Positions 43,078-51,914 of a DNA stretch of 64,000 nt are shown in pieces. The notes under the pieces were generated by a model. The model did not search any database. It worked only from the letters and a program-made list of their open reading frames with translations, and had not been told where the DNA came from. The first letter of the stretch is position 1. Each line of letters begins with the position of its first letter. Both the position numbers and the translations under genes were made by a program. Location: contig CAYXED010000002.1 of the NCBI GenBank assembly GCA_964463965.1, positions 248,001-312,000 on the forward strand. Reading direction: 5' to 3'. This DNA is from UBA2166 sp964463965. Lineage in GTDB: Bacteria; Nitrospirota; Nitrospiria; Nitrospirales; UBA2166.

Positions 43078-43992
43078 TCAGACTGGTGTTAGCCAGTCAG
43101 TGTGAGAGCCGGATTTTCCTGCCACAATATCAAAGTAGCTGCTCTGGATTTTTTGTGTAATTGGACCCGGTTTCCCCTCGCCTATGTTTCGATCGTCAAT
43201 TTCTCGAAGAGGAGTAATTTCAGCTGCTGTTCCAGTAAGAAAAACCTCATCTGCAGTATATAGTTCATCCCGCCCAAATCGCTCTTCCTTAACTTGTAAC
43301 CCATAATCTCGTGCAATCTGAAACACAGAGTGCCTGGTAATCCCTTCTAGGACCGCTTGTAGAGGGGGTGTTTTAATGTATCCACGTCTAACAATAAATA
43401 TATTTTCCCCAGTTGCTTCTGCAACATAACCGTCTGTATCCAACAAAATAGCTTCGTCATACCCCGCACGTTTTACCTCTTGTTTTGCCATGATGGAATT
43501 AACATAGTAACCACTAATTTTTGCGAGAGGCATGTTCGAGTTTACGTGATGGCGTGCAAAAGAAGAGATTTTAGCTCGTATTCCGTTTGCCAAACCATCT
43601 TCTCCCAAGTATGTTCCCCATGGCCATGCAGCGATAGCAACACGAACGGGGAGGTTTTCACTCGGATAGAGTCCCATTTCTCCATACCCAAGGTAGACTA
43701 AGGGTCGAATATAGCAGGTGTCGAGGGCATTAGATCTGACCACATCAAGAATTGCATTGTGAATTATTTGTTTGCTGAAAGGAATCTGAATCATCCCAAT
43801 TTTCGCTGAGGCAAATAGACGATCAACATGATCTGGGAGTCTGAAAATGGCAGAACCATTTAGACCTTTGTAACATCGAATGCCCTCAAACACTCCTAGC
43901 CCATAATGTAGGCTGTGGGTGAGAACGTGGACATTGGCCTCCCTCCAGTCTGTGAGTGTGCCATCCATCCAAATTTTTGAAACTTCCTGCAT
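43078..43992 (-). CDS. ilvE: Branched-chain amino acid aminotransferase
   Basis: A 304-residue fold-type IV PLP enzyme for the last step of Val/Leu/Ile synthesis. Family blocks: V-F-E-G-I-R-C-Y (about 34-41), the region holding the PLP lysine L-A-K-I-S-G-Y-Y-V-N-S, then E-A-T-G-E-N-I-F-I-V and the late F-L-T-G-T-A-A-E-I-T-P. Length is standard. A promoter-like TTGACC-18-TATCAT lies 55-84 bp upstream. It is convergent with the SUMF1-domain gene. Confidence 0.95.
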   Translation of the reverse strand: MQEVSKIWMDGTLTDWREANVHVLTHSLHYGLGVFEGIRCYKGLNGSAIFRLPDHVDRLFASAKIGMIQIPFSKQIIHNAILDVVRSNALDTCYIRPLVYLGYGEMGLYPSENLPVRVAIAAWPWGTYLGEDGLANGIRAKISSFARHHVNSNMPLAKISGYYVNSIMAKQEVKRAGYDEAILLDTDGYVAEATGENIFIVRRGYIKTPPLQAVLEGITRHSVFQIARDYGLQVKEERFGRDELYTADEVFLTGTAAEITPLREIDDRNIGEGKPGPITQKIQSSYFDIVAGKSGSHTDWLTPV

Positions 43993-44046
43993 CTACAACC
44001 TCGAAGTATAAAGAGTCATTACGTAACCATCAACGATGGGTGGCGC

Positions 44047-44076
44047 ATGATAACAGTCTGCAATCAAAGGGGTCAA
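44047..44076 (-). promoter_or_regulatory. Sigma-70-type promoter for ilvE
   Basis: On the minus strand TTGACC (5/6), an 18-bp spacer and TATCAT (5/6) lie 55 bp upstream of the ilvE ATG. Confidence 0.5.
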
Positions 44077-44186
44077 CGGACTCGGTATGTTTGTTCCGTA
44101 GACTTTTTATTAAATAATCCCCTACAATTCTAGCAGTATTGGTGACTATGGTTGATAAAATTCACGTGAAATTAGAGGTCTAAGCT

Positions 44187-46157
44187 ATGAGGAAGTTTCT
44201 ACGGGGTTCGTGGCATATAGTTGTTTTGTGTCTTATTTTTAGTTGTATGTTTATGTTAAGAGATGGTGGCACGAATGTTGCGGCACATGGAGATGAACAG
44301 CACGAGAAGAAAGCTAAGGGTGGGGCGGGGAAGCGAGAGGGGCTTTCTCCCTCACCATTTCGGAATAAACGGGACCATGAGATTAATTGGTATGAATGGA
44401 GTAGTGAACCATTTGAGCGCGCTCAGGCAGAAGATAAATTGATTCTTTTAGACCTTACCGCCGTTTGGTGTCACTGGTGTCATGTCATGGATGAGACCTC
44501 TTACTCTGATCCTGACATTATTGAGCGGTTAAATAAGGATTTTATTGCTATTCGTGTTGATACTGATCGACGCCCAGACTTACAGGCACGCTATCTAAGC
44601 GGTGGTTGGCCGTCGACAGATATTCTTGTCCCTAGTGGAGAATTGGTTTTTGGAGCAACCTATCTTCGCCCTGCTCAGCTAAAATCTGTGCTTGATGAGT
44701 ATCAGCAGCTTTATCAGGAGCATAAGACAGAAATTTTAAATCGTGCAAAAGTTATGCAGCAAGAAATGAAGGCGGCATGGGCATCTAGTAATGTCCCCAA
44801 AGGTGTCATTGATCCTACTATTGTGACTCGTGCGACTTCTATGATTAAAGGAAATTTTGACAGTGAGAATGGAGGCTTCGGGACTGCGCCAAAGTTTTTT
44901 GAGCATGACGCCCTAGCGTTTGCCTTTCTTATGCAGCATCGAACAGGTGATGAACAACTTAAAGACATGGTACTTAAGACATTGCGTAAGCAACTTGGAA
45001 TTTTCGATCCTATCTGGGGAGGATTTTATAGATATTCTGTAGATGCTGCGTGGACGACGCCTCATTATGAAAAGATGCTGGATACCCAAGCAATGGCAAT
45101 AAAGAACTACCTAAATGCCTATCAGCTTACGGGGGATCGTCGTTATCGTGCTGCTGTGGAAGGAATCATGCGATATGTTGATCGATTTCTATCTAATGCC
45201 GGACAAGGAGGGTTCTTTGCTAGTCAAGACGCAGATGTTGGTAGCCATGATCCACATGCGGATTTTGTTGATGGTGAAGAATACTATCCGTTAGGTGAAA
45301 AAGAACGTTTGGCAATTGGTATTCCGCATGTTGATTTGACGGTTCTTACCAATTGGAATGGTTTGATGGCTCAGAGTTATTTACAGGTATATCAGGTTCT
45401 TGGTGATACGCGTGCTAGAGACTTTGCATTGAAAACCTTAGATATGCTGTATGTTACGCGGTATCGGCAGGGAAAAGGCATCGCACATTATGTTGCACAT
45501 GGAAAACCTCAGCAGTCAGGGCTATTAGTGGATCAAGTCGCTTTTTCCCGTGCCTTGCTTGAGGCGTATGTGACCACTGCAGACCGTTCTTACCTACAAA
45601 AGGCTGAGATACTTGTTGGTGATATGCAAACATTGCTTGAGGACAAAACAGTGGGTGGTTTTTTTGATATGGCGTTTGATCCTAATGCGAAAGGAATGCT
45701 TTTGCGTCCTGAAAAACCAGTGATAGAAAATGCGCGTGCTGCAATTTTGCTAAGTGAACTCTACTATTTCACCGAGAATGATATGTACAAGCAAGCTGCA
45801 GAGCGTACATTGCAATATCTGATTGGTAGTGGTGCTCAATACCCTCCGGCTCTTGGGGCTCTTGCAGTTGATCGATATCTCAATTATCCGTTACATATTG
45901 TGATTGTGGGAGAAAAAACAGTAAACGTTACAACACAATTATGGCAAGAGAGTCTGCGTGCGTATGCTCCAGGTAAGACTGTTATTTTGCTTGACCCTTC
46001 TACTGATAAACTTGCTATAGGTGAGGTGAGTTTTCCTAAGCTTTCGGAGCCTGCAGCTTATGTATGTACTGATCTGCTCTGCTCAAAGCCTATAGAAAAA
46101 CCTACAAAGCTGCGAGAGAGCCTTGAAAAATTTCTCAAAGCTACCGCGTCATCATAA
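44187..46157 (+). CDS. Exported DUF255 / thioredoxin-fold protein (YyaL family)
   Basis: A 656-residue protein of the YyaL/spermatogenesis-associated-20 family. A signal peptide (about 1-35) precedes the thioredoxin-like DUF255 domain with V-W-C-H-W-C-H-V-M-D and G-G-W-P-S-T. The rest is an (alpha/alpha)6-type helical barrel: F-G-T-A-P-K-F-F, H-Y-E-K-M-L, N-W-N-G-L-M-A. Most family members are cytosolic; the clear signal peptide here suggests a periplasmic form. Function is not established for the bacterial family; the double-Cys CHWCH motif implies thiol redox or metal binding. Confidence 0.88.
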   Translation: MRKFLRGSWHIVVLCLIFSCMFMLRDGGTNVAAHGDEQHEKKAKGGAGKREGLSPSPFRNKRDHEINWYEWSSEPFERAQAEDKLILLDLTAVWCHWCHVMDETSYSDPDIIERLNKDFIAIRVDTDRRPDLQARYLSGGWPSTDILVPSGELVFGATYLRPAQLKSVLDEYQQLYQEHKTEILNRAKVMQQEMKAAWASSNVPKGVIDPTIVTRATSMIKGNFDSENGGFGTAPKFFEHDALAFAFLMQHRTGDEQLKDMVLKTLRKQLGIFDPIWGGFYRYSVDAAWTTPHYEKMLDTQAMAIKNYLNAYQLTGDRRYRAAVEGIMRYVDRFLSNAGQGGFFASQDADVGSHDPHADFVDGEEYYPLGEKERLAIGIPHVDLTVLTNWNGLMAQSYLQVYQVLGDTRARDFALKTLDMLYVTRYRQGKGIAHYVAHGKPQQSGLLVDQVAFSRALLEAYVTTADRSYLQKAEILVGDMQTLLEDKTVGGFFDMAFDPNAKGMLLRPEKPVIENARAAILLSELYYFTENDMYKQAAERTLQYLIGSGAQYPPALGALAVDRYLNYPLHIVIVGEKTVNVTTQLWQESLRAYAPGKTVILLDPSTDKLAIGEVSFPKLSEPAAYVCTDLLCSKPIEKPTKLRESLEKFLKATASS

Positions 46158-46254
46158 TGTTCCTTGTAAGCATGCCCTTCGTTTTTCATGATGGTATTCG
46201 CAAAGATTTCCCTTTTTCATTCCCATATAAACATTTTTCTCATGGAGTTTTGGA

Positions 46255-47013
46255 ATGCAGCTTTACAATAAAGTAGCCCTTGTTAGTGGTGGAGGGAGCG
46301 GTATTGGGAAATCTATTGCGTTATGTTTGAGTAGAGAGGGTGCTCACGTAATGATTGTTGGGCGCCGAAAAGAATTTTTGCTTAAGACTGTAGATGAGAT
46401 TCATGAAAATGCTGGAACTGCTTCGTATGTTGTTGGGGATTATGCAAATGTAGCGGAGGTTCAGAATTCTATTGAAGAAACAGTGGCTACCTTTGGAGCC
46501 TTAGATATTCTTGTCAATAACGCAGGAGTTGCGAGATTTTACCCTGTTCTTGATGTGACCGAAGAGGACTATGAATATCAAATGAATGTGAATCTGAAAG
46601 GCCTACTGTTCGCCACAAAATTTTCGATCCCTTTTCTCGTAAAACGCGGTGGTGGAGCCATAGTGAATATTTCTTCTGGCGCTGGGTTGCGAGCCGTGCC
46701 TCAGTCGTCAGTCTATGGCACCACAAAGGCTGGTGTAGTACATCTGACCAAGGTTATTGCGCTTGAGCTAGCAGAGAAAAATATTCGTGTGAATTGTGTT
46801 TGTCCTGGATTTGTTGATACGCCCATCTTTGATACCTTCATCCCAAAAGAGGAACTTGCTGAATCGAAACTAAAATTTAGTGAGATGACTCCACTAAAAC
46901 GCATGGGGAGGCCTGATGAAGTCGCAAAGGCGGTATTGTATTTAGTGTCTGAAGATACAGAGTGGATGACAGGAAATATTCTTACACTTGATGGAGGATT
47001 AAACATTGGGTAA
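46255..47013 (+). CDS. Short-chain dehydrogenase/reductase
   Basis: A 252-residue classical SDR. The nucleotide motif is S-G-G-G-S-G-I-G-K-S (about 11-20), N-N-A-G-V is at about 90, catalytic Ser is in N-I-S-S-G-A, and the active pair is Y-G-T-T-K. The closing D-G-G-L-N-I-G fits FabG-like oxidoreductases. A basic residue at the end of beta-2 (V-G-R-R-K) favours NADP(H). Substrate is unknown. GGAG precedes the ATG, and the stop overlaps the next gene by eight bases. Confidence 0.9.
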   Translation: MQLYNKVALVSGGGSGIGKSIALCLSREGAHVMIVGRRKEFLLKTVDEIHENAGTASYVVGDYANVAEVQNSIEETVATFGALDILVNNAGVARFYPVLDVTEEDYEYQMNVNLKGLLFATKFSIPFLVKRGGGAIVNISSGAGLRAVPQSSVYGTTKAGVVHLTKVIALELAEKNIRVNCVCPGFVDTPIFDTFIPKEELAESKLKFSEMTPLKRMGRPDEVAKAVLYLVSEDTEWMTGNILTLDGGLNIG

Positions 47014-47458
47014 TGGCAGGAAAAAAAATGCTCGATGGTTAGTATGGGTGATGGTTCTTTGCTTTGGAGTACTTTATTGCACAGTAAGTGCCTTAGCTGG
47101 GTTAGTTAAGACTTTTCAGCAAACAACAATAGCGTCTATTGTGGAGGATCCGGGATCGTATGACCGTAAGTTGGTTGCTTTGCATGGGAAAATTGTTCGT
47201 ATGCAAGGTATAAGGTCTTTTCGTGGGGATGTTTTCGTTGATCTAACACTTGTTGAAGAAAAACAGGAAGAACTTTTATCAACTTTGACGGTTCTTTTTT
47301 GGCCTTCGAAAGAAATGAGTGTCGGCGATATCGTTACTGTTAAAGGCGAATACCATGTCAAATGGAAATTCGGAGGGTTTAAGCGAAGTAATTTTCTTGC
47401 TGGTACTATTGTGCATCGAAAGGGAGAAGTTTATCGTTCTCCGTACGACTCTTTATAA
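47006..47458 (+). CDS. Exported protein of unknown function, OB-like
   Basis: A 150-residue protein that starts at TTG 47006, inside the SDR gene's end, with GGAGG eight bases upstream. It has a signal peptide (about 10-32) and a domain of about 110 residues built of short beta-strands, including K-L-V-A-L-H-G-K-I-V-R and V-G-D-I-V-T-V-K-G-E-Y, a pattern typical of OB-fold domains (nucleic-acid-type 'tRNA_anti' or DUF4131-like). No family recognised. It is coupled to the SDR gene by overlap. Confidence 0.6.
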   Translation: MGNGRKKNARWLVWVMVLCFGVLYCTVSALAGLVKTFQQTTIASIVEDPGSYDRKLVALHGKIVRMQGIRSFRGDVFVDLTLVEEKQEELLSTLTVLFWPSKEMSVGDIVTVKGEYHVKWKFGGFKRSNFLAGTIVHRKGEVYRSPYDSL

Positions 47459-47619
47459 CTATTTTTTGGTGCACCATTGATGTTTTCATAATTTTCCTCT
47501 CCGTCTACAAGTGAACATGCCGTTGTTGTAACAATTTTGGGAAATTTTTTGAAATCATTGATGGGGGGATCTTGTATGTATAGGAATCATCTGTGTTTTA
47601 GCTTACCCGCAAAAGGTTA

Positions 47620-48282
47620 TTATTTAGGCAGATATCCGCTAGTAATCCAATGTCGGTCATCTGGCTGTGTAACAGTAAAATGACTAAGTCCAGCACTATC
47701 TAATTGAGATTGTACTTCTTCTGAGGTGAAAGCAGCTAATAGTGAATTGTAGAAATCGGTACGGAGTATTTGGGGGGCAGTGTGGGCATACTGGTCAACA
47801 ATTGCTTGAGCAGACTCTTTTGAGAGTGGACGAAGAAGGTCCATTATTAAAATGGGGGCACCTGGTTTGGCAAGACGTTTAATTGCGTTCCAGAAGTCAG
47901 TAGGGTTTGAAATGTGATGTAACAAGCTGTTTGATAAGATGGCATCGGCGGGCGGTGTGATCGTAATGTCTTGTATCTTCTCACATCGTAATTTAATCAA
48001 ACCAGCCATCTCATGTTGAGCAATCAATTTTTCTCCCAGTGCAATCATAGGACGTGATGCATCAATGCCAGTTACTATGCATTGGGGGTTTTTTCTGATA
48101 AATCGAATTGGAATATCGGCTGGCCCACATCCAAGATCTACGACGTGTCCTGATGAAAACTCTGGAAACCGTGAGTTGAACTCAATAACGAAATACTGAT
48201 TTTCTTCACTAAAGTCTGCCTTAGCGTATGCAAGTGCTTGATGCGGATCGTCCATAAGTTCTGGCTCAAGGGAACGTTCCAT
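47620..48282 (-). CDS. Class I SAM-dependent methyltransferase
   Basis: A 220-residue methyltransferase with motif I V-V-D-L-G-C-G-P-A-D-I-P (about 47-58), acidic motif II G-I-D-A-S, and I-L-S-N-S-L-L-H-H-I-S around 115-125 in the motif IV position. Such L-L-H-H motifs occur in small-molecule and ubiquinone-type methyltransferases. The substrate cannot be inferred from the neighbours. Confidence 0.85.
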   Translation of the reverse strand: MERSLEPELMDDPHQALAYAKADFSEENQYFVIEFNSRFPEFSSGHVVDLGCGPADIPIRFIRKNPQCIVTGIDASRPMIALGEKLIAQHEMAGLIKLRCEKIQDITITPPADAILSNSLLHHISNPTDFWNAIKRLAKPGAPILIMDLLRPLSKESAQAIVDQYAHTAPQILRTDFYNSLLAAFTSEEVQSQLDSAGLSHFTVTQPDDRHWITSGYLPK

Positions 48283-48418
48283 TTCAGAGGCCGCTAAAAA
48301 AATATATCAATATTCGGTGTGTGGGAGGTTCAGTCACGCCAAGGTTTGCAGGGGACAATATAAAAAATAAACACCCTGCTGAATCTAGTAAGCTAATGTT
48401 TGTCTGATAGGGTTATCA

Positions 48419-49012
48419 TCAATTTTCAAGTGCCTTTTGTACGGCATCTTTCCCATTCGAAAGAATTGAGTCTCCATCTCCGGTAAGGACGATATCGTAT
48501 TTGTAGCTCAATAGTCTTTTAAGGCTATCTTTCGCCTTGGTCATATCTGGAAGCTTGTCTGAGGGTAATAGCCTGAGCTTGCCAGAAGGGGCTCCTATAA
48601 GGGCATCGCCTAAAATGAGATATCCATTATCTTTTTCTAGTAGTAAGGCAGATTCACCTGGAGATTTCATGTTGGGTAGGTGGATAGCTTTCAATGACCC
48701 AGGTAATACTTCTCCTTCTTCATAAGTTTTATCAATTGGTATTTCTATCTGAGGGGCATCGGCAAGTGGCACGTAGATGGGAATTTTATATTCTTCTTGA
48801 AAGGAGAAGGCTTCTCGTACGTGATCTCGGTTTGTGATGATTATGTGAGTAGGCAGCATGCTTAAAAGTGTTGCGCCGTCAGTGTCACTGATTGGTGGAG
48901 GGTCTATGATGACACATTCATCATTTACCGTGATAGCCAATCCATTAAAATTAAGCTGCTTTTCTTCTGAAAACCATGACCACTGCTCAATGCCTGGTGC
49001 GATTGATATCAC
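48419..49012 (-). CDS. Degenerate metallo-beta-lactamase-fold protein
   Basis: A 197-residue protein that reads as an MBL fold: a beta start G-I-E-Q-W-S-W-F, then I-I-D-P-P at about 38, I-I-I-T-N-R-D-H, S-P-G-E-S-A-L-L-L, and L-I-L-G-D-A-L. The HxHxDH metal motif is I-T-N-R-D-H, so two of three His are gone. The G-H-T-P-G His is Lys (M-K-S-P-G) and the last G-H-G is G-D-G. Only Asp-His and the bridging Asp remain. A dinuclear hydrolase is therefore unlikely. It is downstream of the GNAT gene on the same strand. Confidence 0.7.
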   Translation of the reverse strand: MISIAPGIEQWSWFSEEKQLNFNGLAITVNDECVIIDPPPISDTDGATLLSMLPTHIIITNRDHVREAFSFQEEYKIPIYVPLADAPQIEIPIDKTYEEGEVLPGSLKAIHLPNMKSPGESALLLEKDNGYLILGDALIGAPSGKLRLLPSDKLPDMTKAKDSLKRLLSYKYDIVLTGDGDSILSNGKDAVQKALEN

Positions 49013-49064
49013 TGTAATCCTCCATTTGCTAAATCGATAGGATAAAACCTGTTGAAAAAAACTA

Positions 49065-49544
49065 CTAGCTTCGTTTAATCACAAAGTCACTTTCGTAAAT
49101 TTTGTAAGTGGACTCCATCATATTTAGGCTTTTGTATGCTTTTTGCGCAATTTTATTATCTTTTTCTACGTATAGTCGAAGCCCACATACACTAGGGTTT
49201 TTTCTTGCCTGGGATCTGACATGCTCATGTAGTTTTGTCAGTACGGATAATTGGCGATACTGTGGAATAACATAGACGCTTTGGATCCACCAAAATATAC
49301 CATTTCTCCAGTCACTCCATTCAAAAGTCACCATCATCTGCCCAATCACGCGAGACTCAATATCAGCGACAGCGTAGAATCCTTTTGAGGAATCGGTAAT
49401 AACCGCATGCACTCCTTGTTTGACGCGGTGTTGGTCGAGGGAAACTCCCTCAGTCTCTAATGCCATTGCCGTGTTATATCGCGTAATAGTCTCAACATCA
49501 GCAATAGTTGCTTGGCGTATTAGTACTGCAGTTTTATCAGGCAT
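49065..49544 (-). CDS. GNAT-family N-acetyltransferase
   Basis: A 159-residue GNAT protein with the start I-R-Q-A-T-I-A-D-V-E-T-I, the central strand V-I-G-Q-M-M-V-T, the region W-W-I-Q-S-V-Y-V and the late C-G-L-R-L-Y-V-E-K-D-N-K-I-A-Q-K-A-Y, the usual acetyl-CoA-site helix-strand. The canonical R/Q-x-x-G-x-G/A pyrophosphate loop is not clean here (R-Q-L-S-V-L). Acceptor unknown. It lies about 50 bp upstream of the MBL-like gene, on the same strand. Confidence 0.82.
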   Translation of the reverse strand: MPDKTAVLIRQATIADVETITRYNTAMALETEGVSLDQHRVKQGVHAVITDSSKGFYAVADIESRVIGQMMVTFEWSDWRNGIFWWIQSVYVIPQYRQLSVLTKLHEHVRSQARKNPSVCGLRLYVEKDNKIAQKAYKSLNMMESTYKIYESDFVIKRS

Positions 49545-49723
49545 TGTATGGGTTAAAACGCTGTAATTTTAAATTTTCTTTCTTAATATTACTCACTTCA
49601 TGCCACTGAATCAAAATATTGTCTTTTTGAGTTCAGTGGCCTGGCAAAAAATGTATCGATGCTAGTTATGTTATATTGATCCTTCATTAAAGCGGATTTG
49701 AAAAAACAAAGGAAATTTAACCT

Positions 49724-50815
49724 ATGCCTTTTTTGAGAGTAGCGGTGTTCACAAGTGTTATTTTTGTGATCATCTTTTCCGGATGTAGCCAGTTGGGTCC
49801 AAGTAGGATTGAATTGGGGCGTGGAGACTATAATGTGGTTGTTCAGCAGACTGACAATGAGCAGATGCTTCTTAATCTTGTGCGGTTACGTTACAGAGAT
49901 ACCCCGTATTTTCTCCAAGTAGCAAGTGTTTCAACAAACTTTGAATTTTCTGTTTCTGCTGATGCTAGTACAGTATTGGGGACAGGTTCAAATCCTATTT
50001 TTGGACTTGATGGCGCGGCAACAGAGTCTCCTACAGTGACTTATACGCCGCTTCAAGGCGATCAGTTTGTTAAGCAATTGCTCTCACCAATGCGTCTTTC
50101 AACCCTGCTGTTGCTGTATCATTCAGGATGGGCGGTTGACAGAATTTTCAATGTTACTGTGCAGTATATGAATGGACTTCCAAATGCGCCTAGTGCATCG
50201 GGACCAACACCCAACGAAGTCCCAGAATATGTAGAGTTTCATCGCGTTACATTCCTACTTAGGGTTCTTCAAAAACGGGGTGATTTGACTTTAGCGCAGG
50301 GAGAACAAGTAGGTGACAATGAATCTTCTCCCCCTCTTGTATTACGTATTGCACCGCGAGCCTTTGATATGCCGGAGGTCCGTGAATTGCTTACTCTTCT
50401 ACAGTTGGCACCTGGTCAGACCGATTATCTGTTTACTACGACGTCTGAATCATTCAATCGTGGTGGAGCAAATATTGTCATGCGGTCACTGATGGCTAGT
50501 TTGTTTTATGTGTCACAAGGTGTGCAGCCGGCTATGGAAGATGAAAATCGCGGTTATGTTGCAATTACGCGTGATTCTGATGGGACGCTGTTTGATTGGA
50601 GCGATGTTATGGGGAATTTGATGAATATTAGGTCCAGTGTCAATCAGCCACAATCTTCAGCGGTTCGTATTAAGTATCGTGGAAAGTGGTTCTATATAGA
50701 TGATTCTGATTTGACTTCAAAATCAACGTTTGCACTGCTTATGAATCTGTTTGCTTTGCAAGCTGGTGATGTCCCAACGACTGCACCTGTTCTTACATTG
50801 CCAGTCTCACGGTGA
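49724..50815 (+). CDS. Lipoprotein of unknown function upstream of the T2SS operon
   Basis: A 363-residue lipoprotein; the signal peptide ends in F-S-G-C (about residue 21). The mature part begins with helices including L-L-N-L-V-R-L-R-Y-R-D-T-P-Y-F, followed by predicted mixed alpha/beta structure and a C-terminal beta block with I-K-Y-R-G-K-W-F-Y-I. I have no firm family. The N-L-V-R-L-R-Y segment is seen in large lipoproteins found beside secretion or envelope genes, so this is a weak hint only. It is 145 bp upstream of gspC on the same strand. Confidence 0.6.
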   Translation: MPFLRVAVFTSVIFVIIFSGCSQLGPSRIELGRGDYNVVVQQTDNEQMLLNLVRLRYRDTPYFLQVASVSTNFEFSVSADASTVLGTGSNPIFGLDGAATESPTVTYTPLQGDQFVKQLLSPMRLSTLLLLYHSGWAVDRIFNVTVQYMNGLPNAPSASGPTPNEVPEYVEFHRVTFLLRVLQKRGDLTLAQGEQVGDNESSPPLVLRIAPRAFDMPEVRELLTLLQLAPGQTDYLFTTTSESFNRGGANIVMRSLMASLFYVSQGVQPAMEDENRGYVAITRDSDGTLFDWSDVMGNLMNIRSSVNQPQSSAVRIKYRGKWFYIDDSDLTSKSTFALLMNLFALQAGDVPTTAPVLTLPVSR

Positions 50816-50884
50816 GGATAGTATGAAGAGAATTTCATTCCCTGAAAATTTGTTGGGTATCTAAGGCGCAAATACTTGAGAACA

Positions 50885-50913
50885 TTGCAAAATCGTCTTT
50901 GTGGCCGTACAAT
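50885..50913 (+). promoter_or_regulatory. Possible sigma-70 promoter for the T2SS operon
   Basis: TTGCAA (4/6), a 17-bp spacer and TACAAT (5/6) end 47 bp before the gspC ATG. It is the only such pair found in the 145-bp gap. Confidence 0.45.
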
Positions 50914-50960
50914 GCGTACTCGTTTCTAAGTATTGAATAGGTAAGGATAACTGGACTGTC

Positions 50961-51908
50961 ATGAAGCGGACTTCATTGGCCCGAGTGGCGGCGACTCTCT
51001 TCGTAATTACCCTCTTTGCGTTTGTACTTGCCGACGTCGTGAATAGTTTTATTGCTCAAGCTTTAGAGCCGCCGTCTGTTGCTTCTACCCAATTAGTAGT
51101 TCAGGAGACGTTACAAACATCGATCAATATTGATGTTGTCGCACAAACCATTCTTGATGGTAACTTGTTTGCAAAACCTGAACAGCTTGAGTTAGCTGCT
51201 GATGGTAGTGTTGCTCAGTCTTTGAGTGGATATGAAGTTTTGGCGTCTGGTGAGCTTATAACTCCTGATGGTCCGTTTGGTCTTCGATTAATGGGTACAG
51301 TGGTTGGAAGTCCACAGTTAACCTATGCGGTTATCGATGTTGAAGATGAAGGCCAGGGTTTGTATCACCTTCAGGATATGATTCTTGGTGTGGCGAAGGT
51401 CGTGAATATTGCACGCAACAAGGTCACGGTTAATGTTGGTGGGAAACCCGCATTACTGAGAACAGAGTTTGAGCCTATCCAGCCTGTGCCTCCACTTGAT
51501 CTTCAGGCATCTAAAGGTTCTTTGACGGCAGCACGTGTGAGTAAGCCCATAGGGAAGGCTGTAAGAAAAAAATCTCGCAAGAAAAGTAAGCAGCGCTTGA
51601 CATTAGACCGAAAAGAGGTGGAAGCTGCTTTTGCAAATCTTCCTAGGCTTTTAACTCAAGCAAAGGTAGTACCTCACTACTCCAGTGGGAAGATGTCTGG
51701 GTTTCAAGTTGTTGCAGTAAAGTCTGATAGTCTTTTCGCGCGTATCGGATTGCAACCGCAAGATGTCTTAAAACGGCTGAACGGAATGGAGATTAAAGAT
51801 CCTTCAAGGTTTTTGAGTGCGTTCCAACAGGTAAAGGAAGAGGATACCATTACTCTTGATCTTGTCCGAGAAGGCCATCCCAGTACGTTCGTCTACGATA
51901 TTCGGTAA
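50961..51908 (+). CDS. gspC: Type II secretion inner-membrane protein GspC
   Basis: A 315-residue bitopic protein: transmembrane helix (about 9-28), periplasmic HR domain (about 95-180; L-R-L-M-G-T-V-V-G-S is the GspC signature strand), a Lys/Arg-rich linker and a PDZ-like domain (about 245-315; L-Q-P-Q-D-V-L-K-R-L-N-G). GspC links the inner-membrane platform to the secretin through its HR domain. It is the first gene of the operon, six bases before the secretin gene. Confidence 0.9.
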   Translation: MKRTSLARVAATLFVITLFAFVLADVVNSFIAQALEPPSVASTQLVVQETLQTSINIDVVAQTILDGNLFAKPEQLELAADGSVAQSLSGYEVLASGELITPDGPFGLRLMGTVVGSPQLTYAVIDVEDEGQGLYHLQDMILGVAKVVNIARNKVTVNVGGKPALLRTEFEPIQPVPPLDLQASKGSLTAARVSKPIGKAVRKKSRKKSKQRLTLDRKEVEAAFANLPRLLTQAKVVPHYSSGKMSGFQVVAVKSDSLFARIGLQPQDVLKRLNGMEIKDPSRFLSAFQQVKEEDTITLDLVREGHPSTFVYDIR

Positions 51909-51914
51909 TTGGTA

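Noticed and set aside
50902..50916. TGGCCG...TGC before gspC resembling a -24/-12 element
   Set aside because: The GG-to-GC distance is one base short, and a sigma-70 pair explains the same region better.
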